Of a stretch of DNA of 38,451 bases, positions 32,844 through 38,451 are shown in pieces. The notes under the pieces were generated by a model. It searched no databases and had not been told where the DNA came from. It saw nothing but the letters and a program-made list of their open reading frames with translations. Position 1 is the stretch's first letter. Every line of letters starts with the position of its first letter. The DNA comes from Candidatus Jordarchaeia archaeon (GTDB lineage Archaea > Asgardarchaeota > Jordiarchaeia > Jordiarchaeales > Jordiarchaeaceae): positions 1 to 38,451 of the forward strand of contig JAHAWU010000019.1 in assembly GCA_018383815.1 (NCBI GenBank). Reading direction: 5' to 3'. The translations under genes and the position numbers were made by a program.

Positions 32844-34346
32844 TCATTTTTTTGTGAGCTCAGATATTACCCTCTGTGCAGCCATCATACCCGACATGAT
32901 ACAGGGCTGGAAGCCTCCCCCTATCTGGGTCCAGGCTCCCGCAAAGAAGAGTCCCTTGATGGGCCCCTCTTGAGGTAAACGGTACATTATGCTCTCTTTA
33001 GGAGAATAGGGCCACCCATAGATGGAGCCGCCGGGATTACCGGTGTACCTCATGTTGGTTAGGGGGGTTGATACTTCGATAACCTCTATGTGCTCCCTTA
33101 TCCCCGGGAAGATTTTCTCTGTTCTCTCCAGCATTATATCTGCAACCCTATTCTTAGTCTCCACGTACTCCGCGGGGGGAACATTGCACCAGGGTTCAGC
33201 GTAGCTTGTGGTTGTAAGCACTACAATTGAGGTGCCTGGTGGTGAGGCATCTGGATAGGCTAAATTATAGCAGGCTAATCCGAAGTCTGCAGGTTCAATG
33301 CTGGTCTTAAGCTTGTCCCAGAAGGATTCAAAATCGTAACTTGAGTTTATGAATATTTCGAAATCATCTATTCCCAGTTCTCCCTGAGGAACATCTAATC
33401 CCATATAGACGCAGCATGAACCAATGGCAATTTCTTTGGTCTGCAAGCCTTGGAAGAATGAGCTTGGACACTTGTCTACTCCAATCATTTGGGCACAGGT
33501 AGTTATGGGATTCACATTTGAAATAACATAGGGTGCTTCTATTTTCTCACCCTTCTCGGTTACCACGCCAGTTACTTTTCCTCCCTCCGTAAGTATCTTT
33601 TTGACTCCGCAGTTGAATCTAACCTCGCCGTCCATCTCCTGAACAATGTCCACGAAAGCGTTGGCAAGCATCTGAGAAGTGCCTTTGACCTGAGCTCCCC
33701 CATAACGCAAATAGTCCCCCCAGCCCAAAGCATAAATGAGGTAGGAAACCCTTGAAGGAGGCAGACCAAAATAAGCGAAAATTTGAGCTATTACCGCCCG
33801 GGCCTTGGGATCCCCAACATCCCCATTGAGAACCTCTGCCAAAGTTTTATCCCTATAGGCAAAAAAGTTCTCCTTAACATACCTTTTTTCCTCCTCTGAG
33901 CCCGCTCCGCGTTGCAGCATAGCCAAAGCTTTACCGGTAGCCTCCACCCTGTTCAAGAAGCGGGTTATCCCCTCCGATTCTTTGGGGAAGGTGTCCAACA
34001 AAACTCCCTCCGCATTCTCCCTCCCCGCAGGAAGTGTAATGTCCAAATCTGGGAAGATGGAGCGGTAAACATTGGGAAGACGTATGAACTCCACCCTCTT
34101 TGTCACACCCAAACTCTCAAGGTTTCGATAAAGAAAACCACGTTTACCCACTAGGTCTAAACCCGAGATTTGATGGAGTGCGATATCAAACTCAAATCTT
34201 CCCCGCACAAAACTACCCGCATAACCACCAGCCCTATAATGCTTCTCCAAAAGAAGTACCTTCTGCCCACTCTTGGCAAGGGTAGCCGCAGCAGAGAGAC
34301 CCCCAAGACCCGCACCAACCACTACCACATCAAACTTTTCAAACAT
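32844..34346 (-). CDS. Phytoene desaturase (CrtI)/retinol saturase-like FAD oxidoreductase
   Basis: A 500-residue flavoprotein. The N-terminal Rossmann motif VVVVGAGLGGLSAAATLAKS binds FAD and continues VLLLEKHYRAGGYAGSF, the CrtI-type GG motif. The C-terminal GPIKGLFFAGAWTQIGGGFQ is the second flavin motif. In between, VEATGKALAML and a long substrate domain match the CrtI/retinol saturase group. Such enzymes desaturate or saturate isoprenoid chains, so a role in carotenoid or membrane-lipid modification (for example geranylgeranyl reduction) is plausible but unproven. The start at ATG 34346 opens directly into the flavin motif. No crtB or other isoprenoid gene is nearby. Confidence 0.82.
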   Translation of the reverse strand: MFEKFDVVVVGAGLGGLSAAATLAKSGQKVLLLEKHYRAGGYAGSFVRGRFEFDIALHQISGLDLVGKRGFLYRNLESLGVTKRVEFIRLPNVYRSIFPDLDITLPAGRENAEGVLLDTFPKESEGITRFLNRVEATGKALAMLQRGAGSEEEKRYVKENFFAYRDKTLAEVLNGDVGDPKARAVIAQIFAYFGLPPSRVSYLIYALGWGDYLRYGGAQVKGTSQMLANAFVDIVQEMDGEVRFNCGVKKILTEGGKVTGVVTEKGEKIEAPYVISNVNPITTCAQMIGVDKCPSSFFQGLQTKEIAIGSCCVYMGLDVPQGELGIDDFEIFINSSYDFESFWDKLKTSIEPADFGLACYNLAYPDASPPGTSIVVLTTTSYAEPWCNVPPAEYVETKNRVADIMLERTEKIFPGIREHIEVIEVSTPLTNMRYTGNPGGSIYGWPYSPKESIMYRLPQEGPIKGLFFAGAWTQIGGGFQPCIMSGMMAAQRVISELTKK

Positions 34347-34688
34347 TTTTTACTACATCCAACCTTTTAATTCATAAATTGGCAAAATTTCCAAAATTGC
34401 GAGAACACTTGTTAGTATTTTGTTTCACGGAATTCATTAACTCGACGATGTTAAATTTATTCGATTATTGTTTATCTCTCCCAGATTTTATTATAATTGA
34501 GGAAATAGGTTTTTTTGCTGCTTTTAGTAAAATTGAAGACGAAAATAACCTAATTTAACGTTGTCAAGTTAATTAGTGTCCGCAGTATTATAAAGCTTTA
34601 TTTTCCCCTGCCTTAAAAAGGGTTCTTTTCTACTTACTGTTACTATTCCGATAGGGTTAAATCGATTGAACTGTAGAATAGTTATGGG
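34347..34688. other. Divergent intergenic region with a shared promoter-proximal motif
   Basis: About 340 AT-rich bases. AATTTAACGTTGTCAAG at 34552-34568 matches 7401-7417 in all but one base. TATTATAAAGC follows at 34586-34596 as a probable TATA box for the toxin-antitoxin pair. Nothing else is recognised. Confidence 0.45.
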
Positions 34689-34697
34689 TTGAAGCGT

Positions 34698-34982
34698 ATG
34701 ACTTGGGTTCTAGATGAGCTGAGAAAGATTGGTGAGATTCAACCTGAAACTATAGATAAGCTTCTCGCCGAGATTCGCAAGAATAGCCCGAATGTCTACA
34801 GGTCTATAATTATTGGGGCGTATGTCGATGGAAGGATAAGTTTGAGCAGGGCTGCTGAACTACTTGGAGTGACCAGAATTGAGCTTCAGAGAGAGTTAAG
34901 GCAGAAGGGCGTGCCTATCCGTGCGCCGTCAAAAGAGGACATCATGGCCGAGGCAGAGGCGGCGAAACTATGGGAAAAGTGA
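34698..34982 (+). CDS. UPF0175-family antitoxin
   Basis: A 94-residue protein with a long helical start and an embedded helix-turn-helix, VDGRISLSRAAELLGVTRIE, followed by LQRELRQKGVPIRAPSKEDI. That D-G-R-I-S-L-S-x-A-A-E-L-L-G-V-x-R segment is the hallmark of UPF0175 proteins, which act as antitoxins for DUF3368 PIN-domain toxins. ATG 34698 is preceded by GGTTGAAG; TTG 34689 is also open. Its end overlaps the start of the toxin gene by 13 bases, typical of toxin-antitoxin pairs that are translated together. Confidence 0.82.
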   Translation: MTWVLDELRKIGEIQPETIDKLLAEIRKNSPNVYRSIIIGAYVDGRISLSRAAELLGVTRIELQRELRQKGVPIRAPSKEDIMAEAEAAKLWEK

Positions 34983-35446
34983 TTGCAGACGCCACCGTTA
35001 TTTCAAATTATGTACTTATAAAAAGGTTGGATCTGCTTCAAAAAGCTGTAGCTAACCTGTGTACAACCCGTGAAGTGTTTGAGGAGTTAAGGTTCGGTGT
35101 AGAGAGAGGAATTTTTCCAGCCTCAGATTTGGGTCAGATAGAAGTTTTGGAAATGAATTCTGAGGAGAGAAAGATATTTTCCAAATTAGCTGATACATTG
35201 GGAAGAGGAGAGTCCTCCTGTATCGCCATCGCCTTGACTAGGGGATTTAAAATGTTGACAGATGATTTAGACGCAAGAAAATACGCTCAAAGGTTCGGTG
35301 TTCCAGTGTCTGGTACGATAGGTGTACTGGTTTTAGCTGTGAGTGGAAAAATTATTTCGAAGGAACAAGGCAACCGCTTATTATCAGAAATGATAAGAAT
35401 GGGTTTTTACTCTTCTATTGAAAGTCTTGATGAAATCTTATCTTGA
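34970..35446 (+). CDS. DUF3368 PIN-domain toxin
   Basis: A 158-residue PIN-like nuclease. Acidic residues of the active site are seen in order: VIADATVISNYV near the N-terminus, VFEELRFG, RGESSCIAIAL and KMLTDDLDARKYA, ending in the family's PVSGTIGVLVLAV. PIN toxins cut RNA. The overlapping upstream UPF0175 gene is the expected antitoxin. All key acidic positions look intact, so the module appears functional. A second module 300 bases on is frameshifted. Confidence 0.85.
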   Translation: MGKVIADATVISNYVLIKRLDLLQKAVANLCTTREVFEELRFGVERGIFPASDLGQIEVLEMNSEERKIFSKLADTLGRGESSCIAIALTRGFKMLTDDLDARKYAQRFGVPVSGTIGVLVLAVSGKIISKEQGNRLLSEMIRMGFYSSIESLDEILS

Positions 35447-35555
35447 GTGCATTTTAGTTTTCGAAACTCTACCTACCTTGAAGACTGTTAAGAGCACGTC
35501 CAAAAATTATAGTTTTTGAGAGGGTGTTTCTCTTTTCATCGTTGGGTGGAGTTGT

Positions 35556-35586
35556 TATGCAGCCCATCTTGTTATACTGCTGCATA
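35556..35586. repeat. Hairpin in the gap between the two toxin-antitoxin modules
   Basis: TATGCAGC (35556-35563) and GCTGCATA (35579-35586) are perfect 8-base arms around a 15-base loop. No T-run follows, so a terminator is not assured. The rest of the 290-base gap is AT-rich with a possible promoter near 35680-35690. Confidence 0.35.
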
Positions 35587-35736
35587 GGTAGAGTGCAAAA
35601 AATGGTTAGCTACCCAAAGATCTAAAAATGAGCAGCCACCTCAAAATTTTTGTTACGTTCTTTATGATATTATGATAAATAGATATATGTTTCATTATTG
35701 AAAATAATATAGAATACCAGTGATGGTGAACCAATA

Positions 35737-36050
35737 GTGAAGAATAAGAGGGAAAATGTCTCGACCCGAATTAGAGTTCCAGTGGCTCTCCTTGAATTAA
35801 TCGATAAACTGGTTGAAGTGGGTTTTTTCAGAGTAGAACAGATTTCCTACTTGAATCCATAAGACTTCTCATCTCAAGATATTTTTCCGAGAGCACCGTA
35901 AAAACCACTATAAATAGAAACCTCAAAGGAAAACCCACCCCCAAACCCTATGCACGTATCCTAAGTGAGGAAGAGCGCCTAAAAGTAGCTGAATTTTTTA
36001 AAGGTATGGATGCCCTGGATGTTTCACAGTGGAGCAGAGAGCGCCTCTAA
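35737..36050 (+). pseudogene. RHH (VapB/CopG-type) antitoxin gene with one frameshift
   Basis: The GTG at 35737 opens a frame NVSTRIRVPVALLELIDKLV that would stop early. Adding one T to the T6 run at 35823-35828 continues it as VGFFQSRTDFLLESIRLLIS and then to KPYARILSEEERLKVAEF, ending at TAA 36048-36050, about 104 residues. T-R-I-x-V-P and the F-x-S-R-x-D-F-L-x-x-S-I-R segment are a classic ribbon-helix-helix antitoxin. The stop is two bases before the start of a PIN gene. The frameshift could be real decay, a phase-variable run or a sequencing error. Confidence 0.78.
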
Positions 36051-36052
36051 TC

Positions 36053-36617
36053 ATGATAGATACAGACCTCTTTGTGATTGACGAGATATTCACAAGTGAT
36101 GAGAGACACGATATTAACGCCCGCTTCCTAGAAACCCTAGAGCCTGAGAGCAGAACCACAACTATTTACAACATTTTAGAGTTCTGCGGCATAGTTGCAA
36201 CCGCCCTAAGAAAAGATGCAGAAAAGCATTTTGTAGATTTTTCATACAAAGAAGGGAGTCACAGTGCTTTACCCCAAACTTGAGGGAGACTATCTCCCCT
36301 TCTCAACATATGTAGAGAAAGTCCTTGAGAGAATCTCTAGAGGAATGCAGTATGGAGACGCAAAAAGCATAACCGTATCTGAAGAAAACTATGTGGACAC
36401 AATAATCACTTGGAACAAAAAACACTACCAAAACAAAACAGACATCCCCATACTAACCCCAAAAGAATACTTAGAACGCCAAAAATCACAACAACGAACC
36501 TGTTTAAGTCCCTCTATGGGGGATGCTAAGAAACGACTCCTAATCACAAAAGGCTTCAAAACAAAGAGGAGAGGGAACGCACCCCGCGCCGCAACTACCT
36601 GTAGTTGCGTAAATTAA
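36053..36617 (+). pseudogene. PIN-domain toxin gene with one frameshift
   Basis: The ATG at 36053 gives MIDTDLFVIDEIF, a PIN start with its first Asp, then TTIYNILEFCGIVATALRKD with the Glu. The frame is lost at the T5 run 36238-36242. Removing one T joins it to VDFHTKKGVTVLYPKLEGDY, then RGMQYGDAKSITVSEENYVD with the later acidic positions, and PILTPKEYLERQKS. The last 35 or so residues before the stop at 36617 (KRLLITKGFKTKRRGN ...) are basic and unlike PIN proteins, so the original stop may have been lost. Paired with the antitoxin gene just upstream. Confidence 0.75.
36590..36609. terminator. Perfect 9-bp hairpin at the end of the PIN gene
   Basis: CGCAACTAC (36590-36598) and GTAGTTGCG (36601-36609) are perfectly complementary around a CT loop, overlapping the last codons of the downstream frame. 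No T-run follows directly, so intrinsic termination is uncertain. The same CT-loop design is seen in the hairpin at 38350. Confidence 0.4.
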
Positions 36618-36865
36618 AACACGCTTCTCATAGTTTTAACTTTTATCTAATTTTTGTTTTTTTTTGAAAAATTTTCATCTTTTGTTTAATATATATTATT
36701 TTAATAATTTTATTATATTTTCAATATAGTATAACGAAAAATTAAAATATTAAAAAGAGGAAAAGAGAAAAGCGGGAACACAGAACCGCAAAAGTGAATT
36801 CCACGCCCATTTATGATGTTGAAGCTCTGGCTCCCAGAGAAAAATGATAGAAGGAGAATGGAGGA

Positions 36866-38109
36866 GTGGATAGAAAGGTTAAATCTGTTCTTATTGTTGT
36901 GTTCTTCGCCGCATTGATGATTGGAACGGGCATGGTGGCAGCGCAAACCTACAAAACCCCTCATCAGGTTACCCAGCTCCAAGCATAATAACTATTCTAA
37001 ACCAGAACCAATTTCCCGCATACAACCTCCAAGGCACGAAGGAATCCGAGTCTGTCCAGTACACAACCAGCACCGGTTCACTTAACCTCACCCAAACAAG
37101 TATCACGAAGGAGAGTGTGCAGAGCCAGATAAACAAGGGCTTCCTGGCGTGGATGTTTAAGGAACCAGAGAGGCTGTTGAGCTCACTTAACGCAGACAAC
37201 GAAACCCTCAGCACACTGTTCTTCCAGTTCCTATCCCAAAACCCGAAATACCAGGAACTCTTCAAACAGTATGATAAACTACTCTCAGAAGAGATACAAG
37301 TTGACATGTTGCGTCAGGCGAATGAAACATTTAAGCACATAGATCTTATCATAAGCGAGGGTGAGATAGTAAGAGAGTGGAACACAACCAGCACCGTCAA
37401 CGACACAACCTACACCTACGTGTACAGAGACTACGCATTAGAAATAAATGGAACAACCCAGCACCTGCTCAAAGTGTCAGTATATGCCAGCGATGGAACA
37501 CTGATAACAGACCCCTACATAAAGATTATCAACGCTCCACTAATGTACTGGACTTGGTGGTGGGGTTGGTACCCTGTACTATACGGTTGGGACTACGGTA
37601 TATATCAGCATTACACAGCTGGATTAGAAACAGTGTTATTCCTAGCTGCTGACGAGTATCTTGAAGATTCAACTGACTGGGCAGATGTTACAACTATAAT
37701 TGGCGTAATAGTTTCAATTGCTGGTTTTGCTGGTTTCCCAGCTGGTCTTTTAGCAACTATTACAGGTGCTGTCCTCGCGGTAGTGGGGCTTTCAGCTAAG
37801 GAAATAGCTAGAAAGGTGTGGGAAAGAATTAGCTTAGTAAATATGTTCAACGCGCATGATGACCCCAGTTTCGGTTTCATGCTTTACCAGAATTTCCATT
37901 GGGTGGCTAATCCTCAGTGGTTTGATCCCCTTAGCTATACTAGGTTTTGCGCCATACAAAGCAACGGTGTGGTAATCGCTCTTGTACCCCTTTCGTTGGA
38001 CAATGTCTGTTACATGTCTGCAGAACAAGTGAGTGTTTATGTGAGCTTCCTTACTTGGTATAATACCCATGTAGGATTCGGCAACTGGGTGTGGGTGTCT
38101 CCTGCCTAG
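36866..38109 (+). pseudogene. Secreted protein with Gly-rich hydrophobic hairpin; one frameshift after the signal peptide
   Basis: GTG 36866, with AAGGAGA upstream, starts a signal peptide (MDRKVKSVLIVVFFAALMIG, then MVAAQTYKT) whose frame stops after 38 residues. Adding one C to the C4 run at 36957-36960 continues it into SSGYPAPSIITILNQNQFPAYN and on to 38109, about 414 residues. The exported body has N-x-T sequons, an aromatic patch (YWTWWWGWYPVLYGWDYG) and, at about 276-310, VTTIIGVIVSIAGFAGFPAG then LLATITGAVLAVVGL, a Gly/Ala-rich pair of hydrophobic helices seen in membrane-active peptides and some bacteriocins. No family is recognised. A small membrane protein gene follows 78 bases later. 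Confidence 0.62.
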
Positions 38110-38187
38110 CCCAAATCTCGTATATCGCAAACTTATTATTAATATATTATATTCTTTAATAGCAAAAGATTCTTGAAGGTGAAAGAA

Positions 38188-38349
38188 ATGTTTAACTGGG
38201 ACAATAAGAATACTGAATTTGTTTATAGGATACGTATTGTACTTCTTTTTTTGCTTTTTATACCTTTCCTCGGATCTTTAATTGTTGTCGCTTATCTGAG
38301 TCTTCTTGATCCGCTCGTTTTTCCTCTGGGTTATACGTTTAAATCTTTT
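38188..38349 (+). pseudogene. Small membrane protein gene, 3' part replaced by an insertion element
   Basis: ATG 38188 has GGTGA about five bases upstream. The product begins MFNWDNKNTEFVYRIRIVLLF and contains one or two hydrophobic segments (IVLLFLLFIPFLGSLIVVAYLSLLDPLVFPLGY). At about 38350 the AT-rich gene changes abruptly to GC-rich sequence with a perfect hairpin, and the frame then runs antisense to a transposase end. The original C-terminus is probably beyond the element. It follows the secreted-protein gene closely and could encode its membrane partner. Confidence 0.5.
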
Positions 38350-38373
38350 GGTTACTGCGCCTGCGCAGTAACC
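38350..38373. repeat. Perfect 11-bp hairpin at the boundary of the right-hand insertion element
   Basis: GGTTACTGCGC (38350-38360) and GCGCAGTAACC (38363-38373) pair perfectly around CT. The hairpin overlaps the last codons and the TAA of the transposase frame on the minus strand, and marks the change from AT-rich host sequence to GC-rich element sequence. Confidence 0.7.
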
Positions 38374-38451
38374 GCCGCGACGCCCGTGCCGACTAGGCTC
38401 GGCTCGTAATCTACGCCGTTCTTCCAAACGGTGTACATGATTCTGAGGAGC
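38352..38451 (-). CDS. Transposase C-terminal end, IS110-like, runs off the window
   Basis: On the minus strand a frame enters at 38451 and stops at TAA 38352-38354. It ends LLRIMYTVWKNGVDYEPSLVG then a short Ala/Thr/Gln tail. L-L-R-I-M-Y-x-x-x-K-N-G-x-x-Y is like the end of IS110/IS1111-type transposases (A-R-K-L-L-x-x-x-Y-x-x-L-x-x-G-x-x-Y). GC content is much higher than in the flanking genes. Only 32 residues are visible, so the family call is tentative; other transposase or phage integrase ends cannot be excluded. Confidence 0.45.
   Translation of the reverse strand, partial: LLRIMYTVWKNGVDYEPSLVGTGVAAVTAQAQ

Noticed and set aside
36713..36982. 89-residue minus-strand frame
   Set aside because: Runs antisense to the signal peptide of the secreted protein; its product has no recognised features.
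1..38451. tRNA or rRNA genes
   Set aside because: I saw no cloverleaf with a T-loop GTTC-x-A-x-TC and matching acceptor arms, nor any rRNA-like stretch; a covariance-model scan would be needed to exclude them fully.

Overview
The window looks like a piece of an archaeal chromosome, moderately AT-rich with very AT-rich gaps. The archaeal assignment rests on a TFE (TFIIE-alpha) gene, BRE/TATA-like promoters, GGAGGT-type ribosome binding sites often followed by GTG or TTG starts, an Lrp/AsnC regulator, a DUF35/thiolase pair and PIN-domain toxin-antitoxin pairs. The gene mix resembles uncultured Bathyarchaeia-type anaerobes, but that lineage call is inference.

Layout. 1-361: the 5' end of an IS607-family recombinase gene abuts the 3' remnant of an amidase gene. 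859-2881: a small unknown protein and two tandem DUF998 membrane proteins. 3177-7069, mostly minus strand: a ZIP metal transporter, an amidohydrolase, a fused lipoate ligase and TFE. 7539-8843: an exported, membrane-anchored, degenerate M23-like protein. 8904-10452: DUF35 plus a thiolase-like gene with a frameshift. 10705-15837: a 1586-residue surface repeat protein and a small membrane protein that appears translationally coupled to it. 15997-18080: a ribbon-helix-helix-like protein, a small membrane protein and a crotonase. 18485-22174: an acyl-CoA ligase, a CooC/AcsF-type ATPase and a UroD-family protein. 22527-28856: a tight six-gene operon. 29032-34346: HSP20 with a striking operator, a PIG-L deacetylase, a response regulator, a candidate structured RNA, an Lrp regulator with a Cys-rich tail and a CrtI-like oxidoreductase. 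34698-36617: two toxin-antitoxin modules, the second frameshifted in both genes. 36866-38451: a secreted protein with a Gly-rich hydrophobic hairpin, a small membrane protein, and the 3' end of a GC-rich transposase gene that cuts the latter.

The most interesting system is the operon at 22527-28856. It encodes three benzoyl-CoA reductase/2-hydroxyacyl-CoA dehydratase (HgdB/BcrB/BcrC) type subunits, two BcrA/HgdC-type electron-activating ATPases and a 256-residue protein resembling the middle domain of CdhC/acetyl-CoA synthase that stops just after an A-cluster-like Cys motif. A CooC/AcsF-type maturation ATPase and an acyl-CoA ligase lie just upstream, with a crotonase and a thiolase-like/DUF35 pair further away. 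Together they suggest ATP-driven low-potential reduction or dehydration of a CoA thioester with an unusual metalloprotein partner.

Four genes (thiolase-like, antitoxin, PIN toxin, secreted protein) are each broken by one apparent single-base indel at a mononucleotide run or doublet. This may reflect sequencing error rather than biology.
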